The notes: generated by a model from the letters alone, not told the origin. Positions 19,915 through 32,065 are shown, counted from the stretch's first letter. The stretch: 64,000 bases of DNA from Saturnia japonica (GCA_033032175.1 CM065321.1:16948501-17012500); one strand, 5' to 3'. Made by a program: numbers and translations.

Positions 19915-20860
19915 AAATAAGAAAGAAGCTCTTGAACTTAAGTATGAGTAAATAGGTGGTAGGCTATACATTGATGGACGTCCCTTCCAATTCTGTAATG
20001 ATTTTAAGCTTTTGGGGAAGGGAAAATACGTAATAGCATCAAGGTATGCTGTTAGAGCACCTCCCTGTTTTTTAAAAGTCCGTAAACTTTCTACTCTTAG
20101 TATGTTTTTGACACTCTATTACTTAATACCAAATGGGATATTCTGTATTCTGATGAAAAGCAAACGCACAATAAAGATTTGGTAAAAATATTTTATATGA
20201 GCAAGGTTAGATGTGTTATTCAAAAACGAATTACTTCGGTAATTACGCTCTACCAACTGTATACTCTGAATGGGGTATTTGACTAAAGTTGAGAAGATAT
20301 TTACAGACCACTACTATTACGTTCAATTTAAATGAAATAGAGTAATAATAGAAACTGTTCATTTGTAGGGTACTATTTATTTTGTTGGATTATGCTTTTG
20401 GGTATTGTAAAGATTTGTCTCAGCTTCGGCGTCTTCCAGTCTTCTCAACCATAAAGGAGGCACGTTTTGTAGTGCGACACTCAACAAACTTTCAGAAATT
20501 TAGCGTAAAGAAGTTAAAGTAGAGCAAACGGTGTGAGTGTGATTCGCAACCCTAGTAAAGGTTGCAGGAATATGCTACATGAGACCAGCACAGGACCAGT
20601 TGTTGTGGTGACCTTAGGAGGAGGTCTATGCCTAGTAATGGATGCCTTTCGGCTAAATGTACAAAAACGGTGTAAGCTACAGCCATAAGAGGTCTTGCCT
20701 AGCAGCAAATCCTTGCTCCACTTCTTCTCTCTACTTAGAGATTAATGCATACAAGAAATTCAATCGTTGCAAAGATTGTTTCCATAAGCATTCAGGCAAG
20801 CGTTTATGTGAAGACTACACTAATAGCGTAACGGAAGCACCATAGATCTAAGTGGTTGGG
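19915..20860. other. No recognised gene
   Basis: AT-rich with a slightly GC-richer patch at 20400-20750. I see no coding exon or assignable repeat. Confidence 0.4.
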
Positions 20861-20864
20861 CAAA

Positions 20865-21108
20865 CGTGCGCGTGCGCCGGCCCGTGCGACGACGTGCGCG
20901 TGCGCGTGCGTAGAGAGCGAGAAACGGTTGATAAAGCTCGCAATTTTACTTGTCAGTCGAGAGCGCACCGCCGGTGGAAGTGCTCGCGTGAACCGTTGTT
21001 TGTGATCGCTGGTGGCCGCCCGTAGCGCGGTTATCGTCATCCGGTCGTGCTCATCACCCGCAGACCCTTGCCTGAATCCCGATACGCTCCGAGGAGTCCA
21101 GTGGCATG
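20865..21108 (+). promoter_or_regulatory. CpG-rich block, candidate promoter and first exon 3
   Basis: The strongest CpG block in the window: 20868-20913 is dense in GCGCGTGCG units, followed 40 bases later by an initiator-like TCAGTC at 20953-20958. A donor-like GCATG|GTAATA ends the GC-rich part at 21108/21109. A first exon of about 154 bases (20955-21108) would fit. It carries no long open frame from an ATG on the plus strand. The assignment is inference from composition and motifs. Confidence 0.38.
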
Positions 21109-21707
21109 GTAATACGTGATAAAATAATTCCATCTGGATAATAAAATTAATATTTACCGGATGGATCCTGGGTGTTTGCCGCCTATTGTCCACTAGCTAG
21201 ATTGGTATCGTATTACGTAATTTGAATAAATATAAAAAATAATTTTATTTATTTATTATATTTTATCTATAATCTTGATATTGTTGTTTACTAGCCTTAT
21301 TTTTTTTCTTTTCATTCACCATATCATTTCGGAGATGGGTGAATTTGAAATCATTAACAAAAATATTTTATACATGATTTCTGTGGATTTTTATTTGCAA
21401 AATAAAAAAAAGAAATATTTAAATTTAATAAAACGGTACAGGTAATTAAATAACTGCATTATTAAAAGCTCTCTCTTGCGTCTGACTCTGGAGCTTCATA
21501 TTCGCGCTATCGGACAATAATTTTTGTGTGACACATGATATGTCCGGTACATCCTGATTTAATGGGCCAGGGTTACCGCTGGTCACCGATGAGTCCCTTA
21601 TCAGACTAGGAACAGACCGAAGGCTAGCTGATTTGCGCAATCGCCACCGTATGACAGTCACGTCCGTCGCTAAATTCATATTTGTAGAAAACTCTTAATT
21701 ATTGTTA

Positions 21708-22054
21708 CTAGCGGTCACTCAATGATCGAAATTCGACCACGACTTTTTAATCATAGATATTTTCTGTTTCACATTTGCAGTATGAATCTAAATAATGAAT
21801 ACTATCACTTGCTGTCACTTTTCATTTAGTGACAATGTCAATATTTTGGGGGGTCTAAGTTCAATGGCACTGTTCGGGTTAGGATTCGCAGTATTAATAT
21901 ATTTAATTTAATATATTAGTAACATATATTATAGATAAATTTTATTATTCTGCACTCCTTCTCCATGTAAACTTTAATCATGCCAAATCTCACAGTCTTC
22001 CGTGCACTTAATACGCTTAAAAAGTGGTATAAAGTTTTTGCTTCACGTGTTAAT
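21708..22054 (-). mobile_element. Helitron-like element family A, copy 2
   Basis: CTAG at 21708-21711 is the 3' end in reverse, followed inwards by the hairpin region 'gatcgaaattcgacc'. Interior landmarks are 'cttgctgtcacttttc', 'gggggtctaagttcaatg' and 'ctgcactccttctccatg'. The 5' end is near 'cttcacgtgttaat'. Confidence 0.65.
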
Positions 22055-22058
22055 ATAA

Positions 22059-22080
22059 TGATGATGATGATGATGATATA
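22059..22080. repeat. ATG/GAT trinucleotide microsatellite
   Basis: About seven perfect ATG triplets directly after the 5' end of the Helitron-like copy. Confidence 0.85.
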
Positions 22081-22084
22081 AAAT

Positions 22085-23505
22085 TGTTACGTACATTGTT
22101 ACATATATTCCGATTAATTTTGTATCTGAAACGCAACGCTATCAGTGTTTACTTGTTCTAGTAAAGGTAGGTATGCCGGTGAAGTGTTTTATCTCTGTTT
22201 AATTAATATTACTTAGGAATTTGAAAAATGTGTTACGTACGAAAAACCGAAGCCTGTATAAATACGTAATTCATGTGCATATAATATATCATTTTCTTTG
22301 TACTGGGAAAATAGATCGTGGCCATCCACTAATTATTTTGTTTCTTCGGTCACCAGTTTGACAAGACGTATCAATATTACAAATACTTTCCAAGTCTGAA
22401 TCAAATTCACTATTCGTCCTTGTTTTTATTTTCAATATTTTAGAATAAATTTAATTATCTGTTCCTCTTTGTCTACTTATATAAACAGTTTAAAGGAATT
22501 TACTTCATCCTCTTTTTCTAACTTGGTCCTCTTTATCGACTGATTAAATATAGAGTGTCCTGTGATGATAGTATTATAGTAAAATGGTGGTTCCTTAGTT
22601 ACAATTTTCCAGGAAGTTTTTCCTGCATTTCAGAATTCATTTCCAAACCCCTTCGCTTTTGCGAAAAAGCTTGTTACAAACAAAAACTATTACACACATA
22701 ACCGTCTAAGGTCCAACCAAAAACTCTCATTAAGGAATTTGACGTGTTGGTATAGTATAATCAAAGAAATTTAGTTTGGCAAATAATTTTATCCTTAAAC
22801 ATGTTTCCAAGAATTATTTGTGAAGTAGTTTTATGGTTATTTCTTGAGCAAAACGATTATAAAGAATTAAAAGTACCAGTTAGAATAGAAAACGGTTAAC
22901 TAATTATTTATAAATTTAAAATTACTACTTTACGGAATGTAAGTGTTTACATAGACATAATGTTGTTTAGAATAAACCGTTGAAAGAGCCGACATTCGAA
23001 GCTTCTAGATTGCTCTGAAGCTGTTATTTTTAGCATGTGTTTATTGTAGCAATACCATTATTAATCGGTTTTCATATTGTATCCTTTTGGTGAAAATATA
23101 CTCGGAAGACGTAATATATTTTACAGAAACATGGAAAAATTGTAGAGTAAGAAGAGATATTTTCAATTTTTTATTGAAAAAAAGTTTAAAGAAATTAGAA
23201 ATAGCTAGCAACATAATAGTAAATATTCATTTATTAAATGGTATTCTATAGTGTATATGTATAAAAATCACTTATGTAAAAAAAATCAGTAACAAAAATC
23301 ATAGAAATAAAATTATTGAAATCTACTTTCTCTATGAAATTTTTTGCTAATCTGGACTCGTAATCTATATTTATTTATTCAGTACAATAAATTGATAAAT
23401 ATGGATGTTATCGACGATCTTCATTAACTGGTTCAAAAATATGATTTAAAGTGCAAGGATATTGCGTGAAGAATAAAAATCAAAAATGAAAAATAATAAT
23501 TAATT
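22085..23505. other. AT-rich stretch with no recognised gene
   Basis: No splice-flanked exon, RNA gene or repeat family was recognised. Confidence 0.4.
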
Positions 23506-23511
23506 AACCAA

Positions 23512-23733
23512 AAAATTGGTTGCCTGTAAAGTCGGTATACGGGCGAAAGTTTTACGTGACAACGACTTTATGTCTGTCTCTCTCGCTCTTAGGCGGGCTA
23601 ACCATGCCCGAGTGGAAGGGACGCGTGCCTCTCACTCGCTCTCATTGTGAGCGCATAACGTGAGCGGAGCGTAACGCAGTTTCTTGAAGTGTCACCCGGC
23701 AAACCAATTTATAAGACGTTGTCACGTCAAAAT
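23512..23733. mobile_element. About 220-bp inverted-repeat element (MITE-like)
   Basis: The left part has 'aaattggttgcc' and 'ttttacgtgacaacgac'; the right part has 'ggcaaaccaattt' and 'acgttgtcacgtcaaaa'. Both pairs are inverted repeats of each other. The core is GC-rich. Target duplication and exact ends are not resolved. Confidence 0.45.
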
Positions 23734-24281
23734 AACATGAATTAAGTGAATCTAATTGAAATCATACATCTTTCAAATTTGGGTTTAACAATATTTCTAT
23801 GAATTTATTGTATAAATATGAGTATAATTTGAAGGATACCGAATGATTTTCCATGTTGAAATTCTTTAACATTTAAATTGGATATTAATTGTGTAGATAA
23901 GCCGAATTAGTAAAGTGTTATGTTTAGGCTGTAGAAATTCTTGATCTTGATCTATTGATTTCAATATCTTCACATGAATTGACTTTGTACTGTTTAGTTC
24001 TGGTTTTGTTAAAGCATTGTCGTCTTAGGGATTTCCTTTTAGCTTTCGTCGCTTGAATAATAATGAGCTTATGTTGATGATGCCATTTCTTATTCTGCTT
24101 TAGTTTATTGATTTAATTCAAACTAAGTTCGAATATATATATGTATATAAGTTTATTTTTAAAGAGTTAAAAAAAATTTGCTGACGATCGGAACCAAAAC
24201 TCACGTCGTTATGGGGTTAATTTATAATCAATAGAAAAAAAAAAATCGGGAAGTTACTATGAACTATCCCTGTGTTAAATA

Positions 24282-24480
24282 CTAGCTGTGCTCCGGGGTT
24301 TCATTAGTGTTAAATTTATTTGACTAACTCCTCTATAACACTATCATGTCGTAACGACCCTGTATAACCAGCATATCGTTCTCCAAAACTTCCCATATGT
24401 ACTTGAAATAGCTTGGCAAGTTGCTAGCAAGTTGCTTGACGTTCATAAATACTGCTTCGCTATATAAGCTCTTAGAATGG
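24282..24480 (-). mobile_element. Helitron-like 3' end
   Basis: CTAG at 24282-24285 preceded by A, followed inwards by 'ctgtgctccggggtttcatt'. This is the variant of the 'ctgtaccccacggtttcacc' end seen at 24771. The 5' limit is unclear. Confidence 0.5.
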
Positions 24481-24499
24481 AGTCATATAGCTTAATAAC

Positions 24500-24675
24500 C
24501 AGTATAACCAGTTAAAAAAAAAAAAGATAATAAGATAAACCCTATCGAGTTTCTTGTCGGTTCTTCCGATGTCTGGAATGTTTTCCGAACCGGTGGTAGT
24601 GTTTTGACATTCATAAGTGCCTTCTTAGGGCCTAAATTGAATAAAAGATATTTTGATTTTATAATTTTCCCCAAT
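24500..24675 (+). mobile_element. LINE family T 3' tail
   Basis: Contains 'gagtttcttgtcggttcttc', 'ggaatgttttccgaaccgg', 'ttcataagtgccttcttagg' and 'gcctaaattgaataaaaga'. It is 5' truncated before any coding sequence. Confidence 0.75.
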
Positions 24676-24770
24676 AAATAGGTTATAAAATACATTATTT
24701 TTTTAATTTGACCGATGGTTCTAGAGACTAATCAAAAAAATAAACAACCTTTTGAGCTTTATTATATTTA

Positions 24771-25020
24771 CTAGCTGTACCCCACGGTTTCACCCGTGTT
24801 AATTTTATCCGACGTACAAGCCGCCGCCAAAGCACCCGTGTAGCCTATCGTAAAAAAAATTTTAATTATTATCTCCTGAATTATGTGTCCAAATAACATG
24901 CCATAAAGGTTTATTATGAAGTAACTTTTGTTCGTATTAATAAGTAAAAAAAAAAATTTTAAACGTTAGCTCACAAATCACTTTTTAATATTCAACAAAT
25001 TTTTGTCACAAAAATATTTT
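24771..25020 (-). mobile_element. Helitron-like 3' end
   Basis: CTAG at 24771-24774, then 'ctgtaccccacggtttcacc' and 'cgtgttaattttatccgacg'. It is non-coding and the 5' limit is uncertain. Confidence 0.5.
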
Positions 25021-25315
25021 TTTAGAACATAGTGTTTACGTATGATTAACCTTTATGGCAGCGCACGCGGATAAAACAGTTCGGGAACACTTTCACTTCC
25101 GACTTACTTAACAAAAATTGATATTTAAGGCTAGCTGAGAGTTGTAGCCTAATGTTAGAAAGCTTATATTATTCCTTTTGAATCTGAAATTATTTCGAAT
25201 CCGACTGATAATTTTCTATTGTGGATTGTGGTTATGATGGATTTCCATGGTGACATTGGTTAAAAGTGTGACAACTGATAGATAAGGCACTTTGAACATT
25301 ATGTATGACATATTA

Positions 25316-25832
25316 CTACCCGTGCGCAATAAGTTGACACTCGTTTGGAATGCAACCCTCCGCCCGCCAACCCTGTAACTTCCCCTCAATCTCTAATGTT
25401 GTACTGTAGGCAACGCAATTTTTTTAACATCTTAGTCTCGTACTGGCTTACGTCACGCAACGACGACGCGCTCCGATTTATAATCTTATTTGATACTGTT
25501 TTGTTAATAGTTAATAGAGTTACCGCTATATTTTATTGTTATTTTTTATGTTAAGTTTATTATTATAATGAAGGGTAAAACTTTAAATAGTGGAAAGAGA
25601 AATGTCGTGTTAAAAGTGTTGAACTTTTTTGAAAACGAAAAACGGAACAACAGTTGACTTTTTTGATCAGGCAGTAAAAAGAACCTGTATGGCAACGGGA
25701 GTTTCGAAAGTAGAAAAAAAATAGCAGAGACGAAGTCGCGGGTGGAAACTTTTGTGATATTTTTTGTGCACAGTACAACCATGCGTCTGTGACGTCACCG
25801 CCCCCAGGTCTCAACTTATTGTGCACGGGTAG
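25316..25832. mobile_element. 517-bp MITE-like element with TA duplication
   Basis: Inverted ends read inwards 'ctacccgtgcgcaataag' (left) and 'ctacccgtgcacaataag' (right), continuing into TTGA, flanked by TA at 25314-25315 and 25833-25834. The TA duplication points to the Tc1/mariner group, although no transposase is present. The 101-aa minus-strand frame inside has no recognisable domain. Confidence 0.65.
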
Positions 25833-26288
25833 TATGCTTATGTGTTTCGCACACGTTCTTACTAACAAGTGTCGAGTCCATATGTCATGAATTCGTATAA
25901 CCTTTTAATCTCCTTCGCGTGTCTTTTTGTTCTTTATAATTTGCTTAATATATCGTTTATCTATTTAATTACAATTTTCTTTTGTTATTGTTAATCTTTG
26001 GTTTTATTTCTGATACATTATTAATAACCTTTGTCGAGTCAATGTGATATTGTCGTTCACATGTTGGGTTATCGTGTGATGTTACCAAAACTGATTTATA
26101 ACTTTAATAATATGTCGCTAATTAAAACAGAATTCGTTTCTGATTATAGAATCCTAAATATGTTTAGATATTTTTCCATTTTAATTCATTTTGTAGTAGG
26201 ATTTTACCCGAGTTTTATTTATTTTTCCGGAAAAGACAAGAAATCATCAATAAAACAGCTAATATTAACCACGATTTCAAATGTAGAA

Positions 26289-26530
26289 CTAGCAATGCCC
26301 GCGATTTCGCTCGCGTGGACGACAGAAGAAAACGTAATGCTTACAAAACTTGTATTTTCTTAAAATTTTAGTAACGTTTTTATTGACTGAAGATATTGTG
26401 ATATGTTTTTTTGATACGGACCAAGTGTATAAAAAGTAAAACAAAAAAAATCCACCCGTAGTTTTTGCGTGATGCGCACACAACGGCAAACTTGTATAAT
26501 TTTTTAATACAACAATCTTCAAAAATAACA
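26289..26530 (-). mobile_element. Helitron-like element, same family as 53.1 kb
   Basis: CTAG at 26289-26292 followed inwards by 'caatgcccgcgatttcgctc' and 'gcgtggacgacagaag'. The segment 'tagtttttgcgtgatgcgca' at 26459 is the reverse complement of one in the element ending at 53613. Confidence 0.55.
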
Positions 26531-26614
26531 GTAGGTACCTACATAACATCTGCTAATAGTTAAGTCCGTTACTAAACTGAAGTCCACGCCTTTCTGCCTT
26601 TCGGCGGTACTCAG

Positions 26615-26850
26615 GTGGCAAACATGCATACGGTCTACCTGATGTTGAGCGGCTACCGTAGTCTATGGACGCTTGTATTAACATCACTAGCGTATTACCG
26701 ACTTGAACCCCCCCCCCCTCCCCCTATCCCAAGAAGCTCTGGAAACCCTACTCACCTCAGGAACACAACACAAGGTTATTTAGCTGCGATCTTCTGTAGG
26801 GTGGAGGGACCACTCGGGCTGACTCAAGTAGAGAGAAATCTCCAAAGAAA
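26615..26850 (-). repeat. Dispersed repeat family B, copy 2
   Basis: Reverse orientation: 'gcggctaccgtagtctatgg', 'agctctggaaaccctac', 'aacacaaggttatttagctg' and 'cgatcttctgtagggtgg'. A C-run (26707-26721) lies inside. Confidence 0.7.
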
Positions 26851-26864
26851 TTTATATATATATA

Positions 26865-27115
26865 TACCATACCATCACGCCTGTATCCCTGAAGGATTAA
26901 GCAGAGGTGTACTGATGTACACCCACAGTTCGCCGTGTATGTTTTTTACGTCCCATGTAATAGGGGGCGAGCCTATTGCCATTAATCGAGCGCAAAGCCA
27001 AACTCCGAGCTGCTACTGAGAATTTCATATAAAAACTCTATAACACTTTGCTCAACCTGGGAATCGAACCCAGATCTTCGAGCATAGCAGTCGCACTAGG
27101 CTAATGAAGCAATTT
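26865..27115 (-). repeat. tRNA-derived SINE, second family, copy 1
   Basis: The right end on the minus strand is tRNA-like: a B box in 'ctgggttcgattcccagg' and an A-box-like 'cattagcctagtg'. The body contains 'ctcagtagcagctcgg', 'ggcgagcctattgcc' read in plus, and 'gcagaggtgtactgatgta'. A near copy is at 56.16 kb. The tail is an AT microsatellite at the left edge. Confidence 0.75.
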
Positions 27116-27189
27116 AAATCCTTTAAATTTAATACAATATACAGAAATCATTGCGATAATTAATGAACAGCTTTAAACGAAATATATAT

Positions 27190-27565
27190 ATTTAGATTTG
27201 CCCGCGGCTCGGCTCGCGTGGACTACAGAATGCCGTCAGTGTTGTGGTGGCCCCGCATCCATCCAAGGCGATCGTCTGCCACTTATGAAAATGCCGGTCA
27301 AAACACTTTTTTTAGCGTGGAACCTAATTCTTTTTCTTAAATAAAAGTAGCCTAAGTTACTCTTTATGACATCAGCTATTTGCGAGTGAAAATCCTGTCA
27401 AAATTGGTCCAACCGTTTCGGAGATTAGCCGAAAGAAGTGACTGATAAAATTAAAAAAAAAATTGATTTTTCTTCTAAGTATAGTATATAATTTCATATG
27501 CATTTAGGAAACAACTGCTATTTTGATATTACAGACAGACACTACATTTTATTAATTGTATATAA
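27190..27565 (-). mobile_element. Helitron-like element, family as 2.1 kb
   Basis: Contains 'tgcccgcggctcggctcgcg', 'ggactacagaatgcc', 'ccaaccgtttcggagatta' and 'aattgatttttcttc'. The terminal CTAG has decayed to TTAG. Confidence 0.55.
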
Positions 27566-27834
27566 TATAATCAAATAGCAAACTCACAAAAGAGTAAATA
27601 CTTCAAACCATATGACATTGACACGTTAAGGAGTACGGTAATAAAATTTAATATGAATGTAATTCGAAGAGTTGACACATTCAATTGAAGCGCGATCCAT
27701 ATCGTTTACCGTATCTGTGTCAATGTGCGTCTTGTCCTGAATGCAATCTCATTTTAATAATTGACAAAGCCTCGAGTGTCGATACTAGGTTCCGTTATAG
27801 TTACCAACAGAGTTCATACAAATCCGACATCTAT

Positions 27835-28030
27835 ACGAATAAATAAATTTGAAGTGTCTACTTCTAATGTCAAAATAACAAAATTTTACACAATGCATTT
27901 GAAAGTATATACGGTACCTAAAAAGGCAATTTTAAAATTTTAGGCTGATTGGCAGATAGCAGATGCTGTAAGGAGCAACATAGGCTACCTTTATTTTAGA
28001 AAATAAAAGTATTAAGATTTCGCGCAAATA
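27835..28030 (+). mobile_element. 5' part of a Helitron-like element (family as 36.3 kb)
   Basis: Forward copy with 'aaataacaaaattttacac', 'gaaagtatatacggtaccta' and 'ggagcaacataggctacc', matching the 5' half of the element at 36335-36737. The 3' end is missing. Confidence 0.45.
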
Positions 28031-28299
28031 ATCTATTACAGTTGTGTAACCAATTTGAGTGTTGAGTATTTAGTGTGTAATATTTATTTTCCAAATCGGA
28101 TCTCGGAATCGGTTTGGAGAAAAATTTGTTTTTCAATAAAGTTTTCTTTTTGCTAAACACCGACCTAAGCTCAGCTATGGTGTTTTTATTTTAAAGCAGA
28201 ACATCGTTTTCATAGTTCAATCACACCTAATCAACCACATCTGATCTAATTTAGTCAATAATTCAACACATATCAATTATATGACGCAAGCTTTCCGAG

Positions 28300-28545
28300 T
28301 CCAGGCAAAGATGATATGGACACGTAATGCGAAGACCCTATGACCACATTGTGAGGAAGTGCCTTTCCATGGCTATAGAAAAGAGAGGACGAGGTAGGCC
28401 ACATACTACTTGCATGACAAACAACCAGAATGACGTGAAGCGTCTTGGCCTGTCAAGTGAATATCTATTACAAAGAAGTAAATAAAGCCTCTTCATTAAG
28501 AAAGCAAAACGATAAAAGGCGAGGATGAAGAAGAAGATATATCGC
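28300..28545 (+). pseudogene. RTE-like LINE C-terminal fragment
   Basis: The frame reads Y-G-H-V-M-R-R-P, then E-K-R-G-R-G-R-P-H-T-T and V-K-R-L-G-L. This matches the 'GHV...RGRPR' tail that follows the reverse transcriptase in arthropod RTE-type and related LINEs. A TGA replaces the usual tryptophan before Y-G-H-V. A GAA-rich 3' end (28525-28537) supports retroposition. There is no catalytic domain. Confidence 0.7.
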
Positions 28546-28554
28546 ATAGATATC

Positions 28555-30280
28555 AGCGAACTCTGGTTAAGAGTAACCTATTCGAACATCCTCTAGTAGT
28601 CCTTTGTTGGGATACGTAGAAATAAAGTGACACCACTTCCTACTAGATATGAATATACGCAGTATCCTGTACAATTTACTGAACAAATATAAGGCTGATT
28701 ATCATGAGAATCGAACCTGCAGCCTTCACATGACTATAGTAACCATTAAAGCTAGATAGCGGTCTATAGTGTAGTACCAGCCGACATTGACTCCACGCCT
28801 CAATGTAATTTGCTATTGTGTTCACAAGATTAACACCTCTCATGAAATACAGTGGGTCGTTATTTGTCTGTTTACAATAATATGTTTGCTGCATTGTCCT
28901 ATGGTTGTTAATATTGGCAGTAGGTCGTATTTTTAATAGCTTTTAATAGTGTTGAAGAAATAAGTAAATACATTCTTGAAAATATCGAGGAAGAAAATTA
29001 TACATTTTTTTAAGGTAAATTCAAATTTACAAAACCTCTAACACAAATAATTTATTTATTGAGAGTAGTCCAGTTAAGATAGACACGATACCCTGTGCTG
29101 TAAATTGGTGAGGAATTGGTTATCCTGCAGACTCAAGATGATGCTGCAGCTTCAGGTCGAGGTTACCATGCTCTTGTATATATATTCAATCATATCATTG
29201 CTGTGACAGAATACCGGATTTCGAATTGAACAAACCTGTGGAAGTTGTTCACATCAATTTATCAACTAGAAAAGAGTTGATGATCTACAAACGGCTGAAT
29301 TATAACTTTCCATCAAGAAATTAAAAAAGAAATGGTCAGTCTATTTGGGAGCAACCATGCTACAGATAGGCATGCTGATACACATATTAAAATTACAAAA
29401 CCACTCCATTTGCGTCGGGTTAAGAATAATAAATACTTAAAGATTTCCGCTGAATAATTTGTACAAATTAATCAATTCGCAATATCTTAACGAAATTCAT
29501 TAATATATAATTAATTCCAGGGTACAAAAATCCTACTGCTGGGAAAGTTTTCTTCTGAAGGGAAGGTACCGGACTATTACCTATCGTGATAACCGTGGAG
29601 GTAGGTAGGATTGTAGGCAATCGAAACTTTTGTGTTTTTCCTACTATTCGGTGATACTACGAGTAGGTACGTATTTTGATTGTTCTGATTACCCCAAGAC
29701 CTTTTCCTTCACCGTTATCTGATTAAATTTATTATTATTAATAATAACTTAGGTGTTACAGAAAATTTCTTGGTATACCTACCGAGAATAGAATTTGCGG
29801 AAATTTGCTTTAAAAACATCTTTCGGTTTTGTATACAATCTATTAGACGGTAATAATTATATAAAATTTAATTATATGAATATTGGGTATAGTACATAAA
29901 AAGGTAGTGGAGCGTTTGAAAGAAACCAGAAATCAAGATTCTTTTATTTCGAGTTATTTGGGTTTTGTTAGTGTCCTACTGAAAACAGTTAGATTCAAAA
30001 ACGCTCAAGTTTTGCGAAGTTGAGTAGAGGTGTCTAATGTAGTGTTCGGACTAGTACGAAAGTGTCCATCGACGATCAGGCACGGATATAAGCGGCGCGT
30101 CATAGAAGTCAAGATAATTTTTATTTTTCCTAGAAAATTTACATTTCTTTTTTATAATATGTTCGATGTCAAATCTTCGAGAAACTTCAGTCTGTGGCTC
30201 TCTCTAAACTTAAATTTTAAACCCGCGACTGTAGACGGTTACAGGGGATTGAAGCCATCTTACTAAAATAAATTTTAATT
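28555..30280. other. No recognised gene
   Basis: Apart from short pieces resembling common repeats (for example 'ctacaaacggctgaatt' near 29290, also seen at 2.97 kb) I find no exon, RNA gene or intact element. Confidence 0.4.
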
Positions 30281-30284
30281 ACAG

Positions 30285-30535
30285 AACATCAAAAAATCTA
30301 GAGAGCGAGAGAGATAGGGCACAAAGAACAGTCTTTGGAGATTTGTCTAAACTTGGGGCAGTCTGACTAGTAGAATACCTCCACCCTACAGTAGATCGCA
30401 GCAAAATAACCTTGTGTTCTACTCCTTGGGGAAGGGGGGTTCTAGGTCGGCAACGCGCTAGTGATGGTACCTCCGATGTGCTATATACATCCACCAGGCA
30501 GGCCGTACTCTAGTTTACCATCTTAGTTGTATAAA
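30285..30535 (+). repeat. Dispersed repeat family B, copy 3 (full length)
   Basis: Runs from 'agatagggcacaaagaac' through 'gtagatcgcagcaaaataac' and 'ggcaacgcgctagtgatgg' to 'accatcttagttgtataaaa'. The A-rich end marks a retroposon 3' terminus. Confidence 0.7.
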
Positions 30536-30919
30536 AAAGATGATTCGTTGGTAAAATTAAAAAATGGTCAAAAACTTCTTTTCCTCCATAATATTTTACG
30601 TTGAAATTTTAAGAAATATCATTGTAACTCGTGTTCGTTTACGATGGAAAATCGTATCTGTTACAGTAATTACTGTATTTCGCGAGTTATCATTGTTATA
30701 GACACAAGTTTAGCGTGAGCTTTGTCTGCACAGCTGTTTCCCCGTCTACCTGTATGTTTCACTGACACACTTCACGGTGCCTTTGTCGGCTGTAGGTCAT
30801 ATCGTCGTTTAGACACCATTTCGCTCTATCAGTTGTTTTTTCATTTCATAATACGGAAATATTTAGAATAGTTATAATATATTACTTAGTTAAAAATCAC
30901 GTTTTTTTATAGTAGCAGA

Positions 30920-31165
30920 ACGAAGTTACGGCTATTAGCTGTTCGGTAAACATCCCAGTTGTCGAGAAGAACAGGCAAGAAAGTCGATCAGCTTTATCAT
31001 TTTCATTTATTTATATTTTATCTGTACCAATAATATTTACCATCAATAGTCATATTAATTAGATAGATGTACTAAGAAAGAGTCATTTCCAGATATCACT
31101 ATCATTCAAAATTATGTGATCCATTCTATAAAAACCTTTTGATAGTAAAACCCAACGGGCTCGAT
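30920..31165 (-). mobile_element. LINE family T 3' tail, reverse
   Basis: Contains 'aacatcccagttgtcgag', 'gcaagaaagtcgatcagc' and 'gatccattctataaaaac', the reverse complement of the family T tail and last coding segment. Confidence 0.6.
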
Positions 31166-31169
31166 TCCT

Positions 31170-32065
31170 GGCTAGGCATATTGATTTTCCAAAATTCCAA
31201 TGATGCGTTTTTAGTTTTTACCAAAATCGGGCTCAAGTCTCCTTTGAGTATTTTTCCCTATTCCTAAAACTCACCTGTAGACTGACTTTTACTGAAATGC
31301 GACAAACCAAAAGAGTTTAGTGTTTGGTATCGTGAACGTGATCTAGTTGACCAGTCCTACGACCCAGCAAAAGTGACGATGTGGTTGTGAATGGTACTAT
31401 ATTAAGCATATAAGTAGGATTGTCTCAATATACCGGGACATTGTCAAATGCCTCACTAGCAAATCCTCTAACGATCCCCTAACCGTGCTTTTTATCACCG
31501 CGCCGTCCGCCCTGTCATAGTTAATTTTATGTGCGATTATTATTTGCATTTATTAACGTCCTTCGCGGTAAATTGTGGTCCATATTTTTCTTCATAAGCG
31601 TATCATATTACAGATCAATAGCGAGGTATTGAAAGAAGTGATAAAAGAAACATGTGTGTATTTCGCTGGAATAAGAATGTTCATTCAATTCATAATTATT
31701 CAAGAAAAGGTAGAGTGAAACCGAAATTTGGACTATTGTTTTTTGTGTTTAACCTTGTCAAAATTACTTATCTCACTAAATAGAAAGTGCAGACCATTGC
31801 AAGTGCGATTACCCAGAGATGATTTATTAGTTGTTGATCAACATATACAGGTATATTTATTGTTATGGTAATCTGATCTCGAAACTCACTAACCGAAGCA
31901 AATGACTATGACGAGTCCTTTATTAAAATATTTCCTGGTAGATATGTCATGAAAACCGTTCTAAACCATCTTGATATACTTGGCATTTATAAAATATCAA
32001 AACGTTTGATCGCGTGCGAAATATAATCGAATCGAAACACAGACTGCGAAGCATACGTTGTTCAG
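31170..32065. other. No recognised gene
   Basis: AT-rich, with nothing assignable on either strand. Confidence 0.4.

Noticed and set aside
21446..21679. 77-codon minus-strand frame with GC-richer codons
   Set aside because: No recognisable domain or splice sites. It could be part of an unidentified repeat, but nothing supports a gene.
25563..25868. 101-codon minus-strand frame
   Set aside because: Lies almost wholly within the TA-flanked MITE and shows no domain.
27055..27110. Possible tRNA gene
   Set aside because: A and B boxes are present, but they form the head of a SINE repeated at 56.4 kb and lack a proper acceptor stem.
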